In this document: piece by piece, positions 11,410-23,570 of the stretch
Layout: each line of letters starts with the position of its first letter
How positions within the stretch are numbered: position 1 is the first letter of the stretch
Assembly (NCBI GenBank): GCA_025765615.1
Contig: JAIVFJ010000033.1
Location: 352,501-416,500, forward strand
Direction of reading: 5' to 3'
From: Zopfochytrium polystomum
Taxonomy: Eukaryota > Chytridiomycota > Chytridiomycetes > Chytridiales > Chytridiaceae
DNA: 64,000 nt
Program-made: the position numbers and the translations under genes
Notes under the pieces: model-generated
Seen by the model: the letters and a program-made list of their open reading frames with translations, nothing else
Database searches by the model: none
What the model was told of the DNA's origin: nothing

Positions 11410-14400
11410 TTACTTCGCTTCATCCTGCCCCGTCCACCCGTCGTTGTTGTTGTGGCAATCCCACTCCCCTACGACAACCACCTTTGCTCCAAACCCACGG
11501 AGCCGCACCCGCTGCCGGCCTCTTGTAGCGGCCGCTGTCGACGTTTGCTCGATTGGGTTCCCACGAAAGTCCACAATCACCCTCCGACTGCCACCGACAC
11601 GGTCTAGAAGATCCTCCAGAGAATTCATTCCCTGCTCTGTTGTACAGTTTCCGCGAAATCCAACCGCGCAAAGTCGCGGAAGCATGCCGCACATCATTTC
11701 ACCCAGCCTCAGACAGCTCGCATCGCCCAGGCGCTGGAAGGACACGTCGAGGCGACGCAGCGGCAGCGGCCCATCCAGGTGTGCACAGAGCGAGGCGAAC
11801 CCGGCGTCCTCCAACGGTGGCGCCAGAGGGTCAACCCTGCTGTCCTTGCCCTCGACGAAGCTCCCCTGAAGCGTAAGCGTCGCTAAACTGGAAAGCGACG
11901 AAACGGCGCGCCCAAGGAGCGGAAGCAGCGGTGGCGTCAGGGCGGCGCGGGACAAGTTCAACGCCGTCAGATGCTGCTGGTACTGCTGTGGATGTCCAGG
12001 ACCTAACTGTTGGGCACGTCCAGTCCCACCAACGCCAGATGTGGCGGTGAGAAGAACGAGCGTTTCTGCGAGCAGGCGCGGAGGCGCGGATGGATCCGAC
12101 ACATTCAGGCTTCGCAGTGCCACCCGTCGGCTCTGGTTCGATCCCAAGAGCGCGTGCACGAGCCGCGGCAGTGCTATCCCCAAATCCAAGCCAGAGCAGT
12201 CGACTTCAGTGAGGGATGGACACGCTGGCGGTTTGCAGCCCTCAGCGATGGCCAGAGCTCCCGCCGAGCAGAAGTAGTTGCGCGACAGCCCCAGGCAACG
12301 TAAGCGGCTCGCTGTCGCCGTCGCCAGCCATTTCGAAATAGCAAAGCCGGCCTCCGCAGCTCGCTGGTCGGACCGCGCGATATTTGCCGCGAGGTCTAAG
12401 CTGATGAGATGCGTGCCGGTGAAGGACAGTTGCCCCAGAAGGTCGAGAACGCCGGTCGCTCCAAGGTTCACCTGTCTCAAGTGAAGTTGAGTTAAGGAAG
12501 TGGAGGAAGACGAAACGAGTCTAGTGGGGAGGAATGCTCCGAGCGAAAGGCGGGACACGTGCAGCTGGGTTACGATTGGCACGATCGTAAGCGATTGGAT
12601 TTGCTCAAAGAGGAGAGCGAGCTCTTGTTCGGAACAACCGCTCTTTGTGGACGACTCCAGAATAAGGTCAATGACCGGTCCGCGATCGCCGTTAGGGGCA
12701 GAAGGAAAGGTCATCGGCTGTTGTGGATTCGGAACGTGAAAGGGTAAGTGTGACTTGCTTTCGATGGCTGCAGTTAAGTCCTCGCGATGGCTGATCGGGT
12801 CGCGACCGCGACCGCTTTCGGAGTGGCACCAGTCTGAAAGCGGAGAAAGCCAAATCGCTTCACCCTGCGGCTCGCTGACCTTCACGAAGATTTTTAGAGA
12901 GCAACGAGAACCTTTGAACGCCGATAGAATCCAAGCTACCGTCTCTAACGGTAAACAGTTTCCGCGGCTTTCAAGACGCACGGAAGTAACCCCAGGCAGG
13001 CACCGAGATAAGACGACCCAGTCCGCCAAGCCCCAACTTCCGACCCGTTCCAAGCAAATGCTGAGAGTGCGCAGTGGGCGTCCTTCTCTGGCCATGAGTT
13101 CCAGGATCTGCGAGAAACTTGCTGGAGAATCGTTTCTGACATCGCTGGCTGCCAGTAGATTCTCCAGCGATCCTAGCCTGGCTACTTTGACCGCCTCCGC
13201 GGGACTTCCCAACTCTTCGCCAACGATTTCAAGAAACCTGCTCGTGTTGTAATCCACCAAGTCCAGAGCCCTCTCGGTCCACGCTTTTGCGAAATCTCGG
13301 TCGTCCACTGACCCCAGTGCGAACGCGTCCGAATTCGCCAGGATTCCCTCTGCAAGAGACAATCCTCTTGGGTCCAGACTATTCAGAATCTTTCTGATCA
13401 GTGGCGAGGGAAGTCCGTCGAGGGTTTCCACCTCTGAAAAAAGAAGGTCGCGAGTGATTTCGATATGTCAGCCAGCTGACGAAATGCTTGATGCTTACCA
13501 CACGACCTGCAAAATTTTCCGCGACGCGCAGAACGCACAGTTCAACGAGCGCGGGAAGATCGAGGTATACGGCGAGGTCCATGATGGAGAGGATATCGGG
13601 AAGAAGAGGTGTGAAATCAGGAACGCGCATGTCTTTGCCGCAAGCGTTTTCCAGCCAGCGCAGGTATAGGAACACGACGACCTGCGACAGCACGGCGTAG
13701 TTGCACGAAAAGTAGATTATTCCAGTCTTGTGCTCGACGAAACCGCCTCGCTCTGCGAGTGAAAAACATCCGCATTGAGTGCATTGAAACCTAAGCAAAC
13801 CTTAATGTACATACCTGCTGCATTCACGATGTGCGCGACGGTTGGGGAAAGGAACGCAACGTCGCAGCCCACTTTAAACCCGCTTGCATCGTCGGCAGGC
13901 GCGCGTGAATCGGTACACCCATCCCGAAACGCCAGCCGCACAAAGCGCCGGCACGTCGACCGCTCCGCGTGCATCGCCGCATACTCGGCAACCTCCCGCC
14001 CCCAATCGTACGCCATCTGCACTGGCTGGGGCGCCCTGCCAATGCCAACATTGGGGGATCCATCCGACACGACCCTCCGCGGTCCCCGTGGCGTTCCAGC
14101 ACTGGCCGCCGCCCCTGCTGTCCCCGTCGGCCGCAGCACCGGACCGCCGTGCGGCCACGGCGGCGTCGGCGACCCCAGCGAGCGGAACCGCGGCGCCGGC
14201 GCAAGCACGTCGTCGCCGCCGCCCACCCACTCTGCCGGCGGGGCGCCATGCAGCAGCGGCGACGGCGGCGCGGGAACGATCCGCACCGCATCAACAACCG
14301 CTGCACGCCCGACTTCTGGCTTGGGCGCCGCCGCCCCCCGCCGCCGCCTCCGCCGCGGTGCGGGGTAGCTGATGGACGATCCGCTCGACTGCGTCGTCGA

Positions 14401-14718
14401 CAACGCCAGCGCGGGGTGGATCGTCCCGCCGGCGGCCCAGATCGACGGCTCTCCGCGTGCGGTGGCGGACGGTGGTACCGGGGTGGGGGCTTGTGGGTGG
14501 TGAGGGTGGCGCTTTGCGGCAGGGCGGTGCGGCGGCAGGTGGTCGTCGATCGCCGATGGCGCAACGGGCAGTCTTCCGAGGGAGGGTGGCGGGGGATCGG
14601 ATCCGGCGGCGCCAGCACGGCGAAAGGATCGACTGCTGCCGGTACGCTGGGGTTCTGTGACGGAGGCCGATGCGAGGGCGGAGTGCGGCGGCCGGAAGGG
14701 AGCTGTTCGTAAGGACAT
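11410..14718 (-). CDS. BTB/elongin-C-like plus leucine-rich-repeat protein
   Basis: Three exons: 13815-14718, about 13538-13752, and about 11410-13434. Residues 1-230 are Pro/Ala-rich low complexity. Next comes a short Skp1/elongin-C-like BTB fold split by an intron: VGCDVAFLSPTVAHIVNAA joined to ERGGFVEHKTGIIYFS, then VVVFLYLRWLENACGKDMRVPDF-type sequence and LLPDILSIMDLAVYLDLPAL, matching the elongin-C pattern of strand, FxxY helix and late leucine helix. The last exon (about 675 residues) has repeated LxxLxLxxN/C units (LISLDLAAN, LRCLGLSRNYF, LTALNLSRAAL, LRRLDVSFQRLG), typical of RNI-like LRRs. Elongin-C/Skp1-fold plus LRR suggests a substrate adaptor of a cullin-type ubiquitin ligase; that is inference. 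Start at 14718 (MSLRTAPFR) is preferred to an upstream ATG at 14862. No frame breaks seen. Confidence 0.75.
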
Positions 14719-14902
14719 GGGTGGGATTGTCGGGGCAGAAATTGCTCGTCTTCGCGGGTTTTTTTTTTTCTTCTTTTGTCCTCGTGATTTTCTTTTTGAC
14801 GTCTGCCAAACACACCCATGCAATGAAGCAATGCACGAAAGCCGCCAGGACGGGGCCCGCAAAAAGTGGGATTGAAGTAGAAAGAAAGAAAGAGGCCCTC
14901 TC

Positions 14903-17900
14903 TCAAGCTTGCATGTGGATCTTCCTTGCCGTTTGCTTGGGAAGCGTCACCTCCAGAACGCCCCGCGCCAGCTTTGCGGTGATGGAGCCGAAATCGACTC
15001 TGGTGATGCGGTGGGGGTGATGAGCGAAAGAGGTTGCGACGAATGAATATTTTGGAGCTGGGAGGAGGTGGTAACCAAACCACAAAAAAAAAAAAAAAAA
15101 ATGGAAACTTTCTCACGGAGTAGGTATCGGAAAGTCGCGCTCGAATTTGAACATCCCGCGCTCGGCTAGGTGGACGGTCTTTACGTCTCTGGTCACGTCA
15201 GGCTGCTTTCGGGGGAGGGTGCGAAACAAAAGTTGGGGTCTTCGCGTAAAAAAAAAAAAAGGCACAAAAAAGAGGCAACAAACAACACCTTTCGAACGCC
15301 CTTGATGCGCACCGCCGCGCCGCCGCCGAGCACTTCGACCGAAAAGTCGTCCGACGACAGCCCCGGCATCTCCACGAGGATCACCAGCTCGTCCGGCGTC
15401 TCGACGCAGTCCGCCGCGGGGGTGATTGTCGTCGTCTCGGACACCGTCGGCAGCACGCTGCTGCTGCTTTTTAGTTTGCGTGGGGATCGCTGGAGAAGGC
15501 TGGTGCTTTGTTTGGGTGGGGTAGCGGAGAGGAGCGGGGCGGGGGGGTGAACAAGTGGGTGCATGGAATTTGCGGCGAAGGTCAATTGAATGGTTTGAGT
15601 AAGCGGGAGGAAGGTCGCTGACCTTGCTGTGCTGAGTAGCTCGAGCGCGCGGGTCGACATGCAGCCACCCGTCCTCCTTCTCGACGTCCTCCGGGCTGAC
15701 CTGCACAGGAAGGAAGTCGGGGCACCCGTTGTGTCAGCTCCGCCCCGTGAGAAAATCGCAAAAAAAAAAAAAAAAAAAAACGAGAGAGAACCCCCAAACC
15801 TGCCGGCTCGCCCTCCTTCCCATCTCGCCCATCCGGTCCCGCAGCACGTCCTCGAAATCGTCGGCCTCCTCCCCCCCCGCGGCGGTGGTCGTTGACACAC
15901 CGAGCCCGACCCCGCCGCGCCCCGCCCGCCGCCCGGCCCGCCGCCCGCCGCTGCTCGAGTCGAGGCTCGGGCTGATGGAGGGCAGCGCGGGTGGGTACGC
16001 TACCGACGGCGAGGCGGCTGCGGCTGCGGTGGCGACGGGCGCGGCGGGTTGGGGCGGCGGGGCCGAAGTGGGGATGGATGAGACGGCGGCGGGCGTCGGC
16101 GGCGGGGTGGCTGCGAGGGATGCCGGCGGCGCGGCGGGGAGCGGCTCTGGCGCGGGCGCGGTGGCTTCGGCGATGGTGCCCGCTAGGGAGCGGGTGGAGG
16201 ATAGCGACGGAGTGCGGCCTGGGGAGGTGGGTGCTGCTGGAAGACCCGACGTTGGTACTGTGGCGGCTGTGGTCGTCAGTGCCGCTGCCTCCCTCTCGGA
16301 GGCCGGTGCTAGTATCGTCGGTGGTGCTTCAGTGGGCTGGTTCTGAACGGCCGCTGGAGCTGCTTGAGGCGCTGCGGGAACCGCGGCGCTTTCGTCGACT
16401 TCCGGCATTTGGCTTCGCAAAATCAGAGCAAGTATGCGGGTCCTCGAGTTTTCGAGGAGCTTGTGTTCAAATGTAGTTGGGTGGATGTGGTATGATTAGT
16501 TGTGGAGCAGAGTGTGAAATGCTGGCAATCTCACGTGCGGTCTGAAGTCAAATTCGTTCGAGCGCCTTGCTTGTATTCCGACTCTGGAATGGGGGCAGTA
16601 CATTCGAAATGACTGGCGATCGTAACCATCGTCCTCGTCCTCGTCATATTCGGTAACCTGCTCAAAAAAAAAAAAAAAATTCAGTTTTGAAGTGTTAAAC
16701 GGTGCCGGCTGCAGAGCGATTGTGCACCAGAATGTCGAAAAGTTGGTTAATTCTCGTCAAGGCTGACGGTCTGCGAGTCCGCTTTCGAATCACGCGAGAA
16801 GGCAGATAGCCCTCACGAATAGTCTGCAAAGCTGGGGAATCAGCAAACTGCACAAAACTCTTGGCGATGGCAGCACTTACAGCCAAGTTCGTGGAGAACG
16901 TTTCAACGAGATCATCAATCGCCTTTCCCCCATCCAGCGGCTCAAACGCCCCGTCCTGTACTTCCTCCTCCTCCTCCTCCACCGCAGCTACCGCCGCCGC
17001 CTCCTCCCCGTCAGCAACACCACCACCCAGCATAACATCAATCCACGACAGTTTCGGCTCCGACGCCCGCCGTTCTCCCTCCTCCTCCGAGGCCACAGCC
17101 TCGCCCAGCGGCTCATCCGTATCCAAATCCATCACCACCACGACGCCGGTACATCCGCTGGCGTCCGGCGGAACGCACTCGCACCCCTCATCCACGGGCT
17201 CCGCCGACGCGGCTGGAGGCGACGCGGACCCCGTCACCGCGTCCGGGCCGGGGGCTGCCTCCGGCGCCGCTGTGGGGTTCGGCGCCGCGGCGGGAGCCGG
17301 CAGGGCTTGGTCGGAGAAGGTGGTGGGGGGGACGGCCACGGATGAGGCGGGCGGCGGTGGGGTTGGTTGCTGCAGCGGCGGCTGCGGCAGCGCTTGCACA
17401 GAGAGAGTTGAAGTCGTCGGCACCTGCGGCGACGGCTGCGCGCCTGTCGTGGGTGCTGGAGCAGCGGCTTGCGCCCCGCCGCCGTACGCTGCTGCCGTTA
17501 GAGCGGTCGCCGGCGGCGAAAAGCCTGCAGCCGCCGTCGCCGGCGTTGGGAGCGGCTCTTGACCCGTCGCTGTCGTGGTCGTCGTGGTCGTCTGGTGCCC
17601 CGGCGCCGTCGTAACCCCAGTCATTAGAGGCGTGCGAGTTGCCGCCGCCGTTGCGGGTGAGAACGCACCGCCGCCTCCGCCTCCGCCGCCCGACGTGCCG
17701 AACATCGCGGTACCAGTTGGCATCCCGCTCCCGAGTCCCGTACCGACGGTGTGCTGCTGCGGTGGGACAGGCTGCAGCGGCGTCTCAGTGTACGCCACTT
17801 GAGGCAGTTGGTGCTCGTGCTGGGCCATGTGGGCTGTCGCTGCGGTTGCGGCTGCTGGAGTCTGCGGTTCGGTGGCGCGGGCGGCTGTGGTTGGTTGCTT

Positions 17901-18368
17901 CGACGGGGTGTCAGACGCTGCACGAGGGCGGGTTGGCGGGAATGTTGAAGAGATTGGGCGAGGCTGGAAGGATGGGGAGGAGGAGAGGCGGCAAGTGCGG
18001 TAAGGCGGTGGGAGGCACTTGGGTGGGAGGGAGGAGGGAGGAATTGTGTGGGAGACGTCGACGGGCGTGTGGAGTTGCGGGGTGGGACTGTGGTGATGGT
18101 ACCGTGATCCTCGGGAGTGATGGACGATGCGCTCCGATGGGCGGGATGAAGGTGGTTCCACAACACGACGGAGTGTTTCTCTCTGACTTTCGGAACCTCT
18201 CGCAGCTAGGTGGTGACAAAAGAATGATGAGATCTCTCTTGGTGGAAAAAAGTGGCTTTCACTCGCACCTCGTCTCGCACGCTGTTCAAGCTGGTCCACG
18301 GGTACGTACGGCGGCCTCGAACGAGTGAAGTAATGGTGATCTTCCTCAAGGGACTGCCCGTTGCCCAT
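14903..18368 (-). CDS. 922-residue protein with C-terminal Hsp20/alpha-crystallin domain
   Basis: Nine exons join in perfect phase: 18269-18368, 16881-18205, 16728-16823, 16535-16657, 15800-16459, 15623-15700, 15289-15489, 15117-15205 and 14903-14999, giving 923 codons including stop. The protein starts MGNGQS, a possible N-myristoylation site, and then has about 450 residues of Gln/Pro/Thr/Ala/Gly-rich disorder. A charged conserved-looking core follows (TIREGYLPSRVIRKRTRRPS, INQLFDIL, then VTEYDEDEDDGYDRQSFRMY). A second Ala/Pro-rich linker leads to the alpha-crystallin domain: CVETPDELVILVEMPGLSSD, DFSVEVLGGGAAVRIKG, MFKFERDFPIPTP and LARGVLEVTLPKQ (the usual GVLxVxxPK end). Small heat-shock proteins are ATP-independent holdases, normally 150-250 aa, so this size is unusual. 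Two adjacent genes (split near 16.5 kb) remain possible, but no stop or start separates them once spliced. Confidence 0.72.
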
Positions 18369-18906
18369 CCAAATAGAGAAGAATAAGGGAGCAATTAGGA
18401 AGGGTAGCTTCTGGGTAAGATGGTTGACCGGAGTCTGGGTACAATGAGTCAAGCTGCGATAGCCCGCAAGTCCCAACGCCAATCAACGAGAAACAGAAAG
18501 AGCGCGGTTGAGAAGTTGCACCACAAGGCCGAGGGAAGGCAACCTGCCGTTCACAAACACGGTGTACGGGGAATGAATGAAGGAGGAGGGGCGCTCGTTG
18601 CCAGCCCCCGTGCGGTCCAAGCTCACCTGCGAGTGGCGCGACAGGCCCAGTCGTGCTTGCTTTTTCTTGTTTCTCCAACGTAGTTGTGTTTTATCCATCC
18701 ACCCATCCATCAGTGAGAGCCAATTGCCACGGGTCCAGATGGTTCTGGGAGACGTCTCACGCAGAACTCAAAAAACAGTGGTTATCGCTTTTTACGGACA
18801 AGGAAGCAGTGGGAGACATTTCACTGTGTTTTAGACAAACCGACTCCCCCCACTACCCCCCTCCCCAGAGCCAAAGGCCGAAATAAAAAGATCATCGAAA
18901 CCTTTC

Positions 18907-20299
18907 TCAATCAGACGGAACAATAAAATCAAGGATATCCGTCAAGGTTATAACATGCGTGGGAACGCCCGCGTCGTTTACGAAAAACATGTGATGGAAA
19001 AGATTCACAACCATGGACCGAAGGAGGTCTCGGAGTGTCATGGTCACGCTACCCATTATGTGGGATGGCTGGGAGGCAATTGAGATAGGGTTCGAGGAGC
19101 AGACGAAACGGTGGGCGAACAGAAGGTCAGCGGGATTAGCTTGGGTGAATGTGGAGCGAAGGACTTTTAGAGAAAGCTTACCCGATGTTTCTTCAAAAAG
19201 TCTTTCACCGGCAACAGCAGGTCTGACAACGTCTCACTATTCAGCCACTGTAGCAAGAAGAGATTCTTCAATCAAAAATTGAGGGAAAACATCAATGTAG
19301 CTACCACGCACCTTCACATCCCGCATTGTTAAAATTCCCGTAACTGCTGCTTGGCTCCGCATCGGTAGCGCTGAAATCGGGGCCCGATGCATCGTCTTGA
19401 AAACTTCAATGACAATTTCGGACTCGTCGCAGTAAAGAACTGGGGATGAGCCGAAAAAGCCCAAGTCGCGGAGCGTGGCGTCTGGTCTTGGATGTCTAAC
19501 AACAGGGGGAAATCAGGTCCGGGTCGGAAAGGGATAGGGTGCGAATACTGACAGTTTGTCCAAGTTTAGCAAGAAAAACTCGACGAGACTTGATTGTGTG
19601 ACCATGTGGTGAATCTCGTCGTTGTCATCCACAAGGACCATCCTGTGCGTCTTTGTCCGTCGCATTCGGCGAATCACATCCTCGACAGGGGTGGACAGTT
19701 TTACGGAAAGGGTAGGGTTGTACGTGGAAAAATCTGCGGACCGCGTTGAGCACCATAGAAAAACTTGTAAAAATGACTTACCTGCGATTTGCGAACAGTT
19801 CACGCTCAAGATGCGTTCAGCTTCGGATACGAATGCTTTTTCCCCAATTGTTCGGTGGCAGTTTGAAAGAAATGCGGCCTAAAAGAGCGTTGAGATTGAC
19901 TTCATCGAACGCTGATGCACTAACGATGTCGACCATATCAACAAGCACAAACTCTAGGAAACGATATGGGGAGGACGTAATTCGGTCAGTGGCTCGTTCA
20001 CGCGTGCACGCGAGACAGGTACTGCAGGCACCCAGAATCGAGCTTACCAAGATTTGACGTGCATATGGGTAACGCCGAGATGTTGTGCCTCTTCAGTTTC
20101 TGTTGCCAGTAGGGAGGAGTGGAATCAGCAGATGCGCACTCCAAAAACCCCTCTTGCCACGCACCCGCATAGCATCGTAGACTGATTCGGTCGGATCGAG
20201 TTTGCACAGCGGTCTGTTGAGAAGAAGGCAGGTTCCGACAGGGCGAGACAGGAGCTCTGCACGCCCTTCCGATGAGAAGAACGAATGGGAGGCCCCCAT
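18907..20299 (-). CDS. CBS-domain protein, AMPK-gamma (Snf4)-like
   Basis: Several introns. Conserved pieces in order: KLDPTESVYDAMR spliced to KLKRHNISALPICT, then FVLVDMVDIVSA (first CBS motif); STPVEDVIRRMRRTKTHRMV with VLVDDNDEIHHMVTQSSLVE (second); SEIVIEVFKTMHRAPISALP with AVTGILTMRDVK (third); and MFFVNDAGVPTHVITLTDIL ending IVPSD with stop at 18907 (fourth). Four CBS motifs forming two Bateman modules is the gamma-subunit layout, which binds adenine nucleotides to sense energy state. No kinase-interaction segment could be recognised, so a general CBS sensor protein is also possible. The 5' end is uncertain: the frame with the first CBS motif offers ATG at 20299 (MGASHSFF), but a further exon up to about 20600 with Pro/Ser-rich sequence may precede it. 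Confidence 0.7.
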
Positions 20300-21079
20300 T
20301 TCTCTCGAAAGAATGGTCAAACACCGATGCCGCGAGGGCGAGGCGAGTGGTCGGCGCCGACGGCAGTAGAGCTAGTCGCGTAGAACGGGCCTCGCCTTCT
20401 TCTAGTCGCGGTGGTGGTGCTGGAGCCGAAGGCTGTTTCGAAAGAGGATCGTTGCCTCCGGTGCCGGTGTTGCGATGATGATCTGAGCAATCGCTGGTGA
20501 CAAGGGAGCTTCGCCTCTTCGGTGGTGCCCAAACTTTTCCGTCCGCAAACCGCTGCACCAGTCTGGTTGGTCCTTGGCGTCATTAATGGCGCCATCACAC
20601 ACAGCACTCACACACACACACGCACCTCGACACCACCATTGTCCCCCAACACTGCACTTTCACCACGGCCCCGCCGATGCTTCTTAGAGCTAGTAGTACA
20701 AGCCCTTTCTTGCTCGTCCGTTCTTCTTGACTAATTAGCGCGAGTGCATAATGCAGATGCTTGCAAGCCCCGCTGGCCCTTTCTTGTCCCCTTTCCTCCC
20801 AATATCTCTGAAAGTAACCGAGGCCTCAGAACAGCCATGCTTTAACCAAGCTCTCTGACTGACCACTCCAATCTTCTTGCCTTGACCCAGCGCTGTTTGC
20901 GAAAGGTTGTCTGCTTGCACCAAACTTGTCAATCCCCACTTCCTTGTCAGCCAGCCCCACCTTTCTTTCTTTCTTGTTTCCTCACAACCAAGTAATACCC
21001 CCATCCCGTCTCGACAACCACAACACTTTGGTCAACACCACCCACTCCCCCACACTCACACTTCACTTTCGTTCTCACG
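20300..21079. other. Divergent promoter region between the CBS gene and NOP2
   Basis: Only about 780 bp separate the two divergent start codons, so both promoters must lie here. A CA-rich stretch at 20600-20632 and pyrimidine-rich plus-strand sequence directly before NOP2 are visible. The left part (20300-20600) may instead be a first exon of the CBS gene. Confidence 0.5.
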
Positions 21080-23570
21080 ATGGGCTCCCGTGGCCATCAG
21101 GCGCGCAAGAAGCAGCGGGATCCCAAGCCGCTTAAGGACTCCAAGAACCCCTTCAACAAGCAAAAGGGTGGCAAGCCCAACGCGAGGGCTGGCCAGAAGC
21201 GCAAGGTCGGCGGCGACCAGAGCGTCCTGCGGAACGAGTTCGCCGATGATCGGGTGTCGATCGCAAAGCCCGCTAAAGCAGCTGGTGGGAGGAAACAGCC
21301 GGTGGCGAAGGGGAAGCCGGCGCTGGCCAAGGGCGGGGCCGCTAGGCCCGGAAGCAAGGTCAAGAGGCCCGCCGCTTTCTCTGACGATGAGGGTGAAGAT
21401 GACGGGAGCGATGTCGAAGAGGATGGCAGCGTTGACGGCGGCGGCGGCGGCGGAGGCTGGGACGATGCAGAACTGGAGGACGATGATGATGATGTTGGTG
21501 TGGATGACTGGGACGACGACGACGAGGCGAACGAATCGGGGCCGGCTCGTAAACGTGTAAAGTTTGCAGGCAAGGGGGATTCTGCCTTGGATGCCAGTGA
21601 GGATGGCGCTTTGAACGATGATTGGGATGACGACGGCGATGATGACTCTGAAATGCAAGACGACGACGACGACGACGACGACAGAGAAAGCCGCCCGGTC
21701 AAGAAAATGATGGGATTCGGCTCCGACGACGAGGACGACGATGAGGAAGAACTCGAGCTTGAAAAGGAATCCCGCAAAGTCGACAAGGAGCGCGAAGAAC
21801 TCGGGCGCCTCGCCGACGCGGAGCTGCAGACCAACATTGAAGAACGCGAGAAGTTTGTCCTCCCATCCGGTCAGGAGCTTGAAGTTGGCCGCCAGTCCGA
21901 GGATCTGTTGATTGTGCAAGGCCGCATTCAAGAGATCGTCAGAGTGTTGAACAACTTTAACGAACTGAAAGAGGAGGGAAGGTGCGTTGCTTGGGGCACT
22001 CGCTCGTTCACATCCCGACAATTCCCTCACTGACCGACTCACCACAGATCGCGTTCCGAGTACACTGACCAGCTTTTAAAGGATCTCGCTCTGTACTATG
22101 GGTACAATGACTATTTGATGGAAAAACTCTTCAACCTGTTCCCCGTTTCCGAGGCAATCGAGTTCTTTGAAGCCAACGAGATTCAGCGGCCGGTAGTGAT
22201 TCGGACCAACACGCTTCGCACGCGGCGAAGGGATCTTGCGCAAGCGCTGATTAACCGCGGAGTCAACCTGGAGCCAGTCGGCAAATGGTCCAAAGTGGGT
22301 CTCCAAATATTCGATTCTCCTGTGCCGATCGGCGCTACGCCCGAGTACCTTGCCGGCCACTACATGCTGCAGGCCGCATCTTCATTCCTCCCCGTCATGG
22401 CCCTCGCCCCCGTCGAAAACGAGCGCATCCTCGACATGTGCTCCGCACCCGGCGGCAAAACCACCTACATCTCGGCGCTGCTGAAAAACACGGGCAGCGT
22501 GTTTGCTAACGACGCAAACAAGGACCGCTGCAAGGGTCTCGTCGCAAACGTGCATCGCCTCGGCGCGAAAAACGTTGTCGTCTGCAACTACGACGGTCGT
22601 CAGTTCCCCAGCCTCATTGGCGGCTTTGACCGCGTCCTCCTTGACGCGCCGTGCTCCGGCACCGGTGTCATTGCAAAAGATCCGTCCGTCAAGGCGTCCA
22701 AATCCGAAGCTGATTTCAACATGCTTGCGCAGATCCAGCGCGAGCTGATCCTGGCCGCCATCGACTCGGCCGACGCAAACTCCGCCAACGGCGGCGTCAT
22801 CGTCTACTCCACTTGCTCCGTCACCGTCGAGGAGAACGAAGAGGTCGTGAACTACGCGCTGTCGAAGCGCCCGAACGTCAAGCTGGTGCCCACTGGCCTT
22901 GATTTTGGAAGGGAAGGATTCACCCGGTTCCGCGGCAAGGTTTTCCACCCGTCGATGAACCTCACGCGCAGATACTACCCGCATACGTACAACGTGGACG
23001 GGTTCTTTGTGTCAAAGTTCCAGAAGACTTCAAATACCTTTCCGAAGGACGGGGACGAGAAGAAGGGCGGTGCGAAGAAGAAGGAAAAGACCTCGAACGG
23101 CGCGGCGGCAAAGAATGGTGTTGAGGGCGATGTTGTCACTTTCAACGATGAAGAAGATGAAGAATTTATGAAGGGTAAGATGAAGTTATTTTGGATAACG
23201 CAACAATCATCCTCTGACGTTCTTCAACAAAATTTCAGCCGCCGAGCAAAAACGCCTCAAACTGAAGGGTATCTCCCGGCCTCCACCGCCCAAGCCGGCA
23301 CCGGGCCCCGACCCCAGCAAGCCCAAGCAGACCAAGACCGGACCCAGCTCGAACGGCAGGGCTTCCGTCTCCGCCACCCCTTCGCAACCGCAGCGGACCA
23401 AGAAGCAGCTGAAGCGGGAGACCAAGAAGTCGGCCAAGCGCGAGGCGCTGCAGGCGCTGAAAAAGGCGCCGGCAGCGGCCGCGGAGCGCAAGACCGGCGG
23501 CGGGGAAGGGCGCAAGGCGAACGGGGAGAGGATCGAGGAGAGGGAGTCGCTGCGGAGAGGGAAGGCGTGA
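21080..23570 (+). CDS. NOP2: NOP2 25S rRNA (cytosine-C5) methyltransferase, 786 aa
   Basis: Nucleolar SAM-dependent RNA m5C methyltransferase (NSUN1 family) needed for large-subunit maturation. Exons 21080-21981, 22048-23174 and 23239-23570 join in phase to 787 codons. The N-terminus is basic (MGSRGHQARKKQRDPK) then strongly acidic, with Asp/Glu runs at residues 100-240, typical of nucleolar proteins. The catalytic part has the PUA-like lead-in RPVVIRTNTLRTRRRDL, the SAM loop ILDMCSAPGGKTTYISALL, motif IV DAPCSGTGVI and motif VI IVYSTCSVT holding the catalytic cysteine; the NOP2-specific YYPHTYNVDGFFVSKF follows. The third exon is a Lys-rich tail starting KRLKLKGISRPPPPK. Full length and no frame breaks. 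The start follows a pyrimidine-rich leader and is the first ATG before the conserved N-terminus. Confidence 0.96.

Noticed and set aside
13824..15116. 430-residue minus-strand open frame
   Set aside because: Overlaps the LRR gene's N-terminal exon in another frame; low-complexity Arg/Ser-rich.
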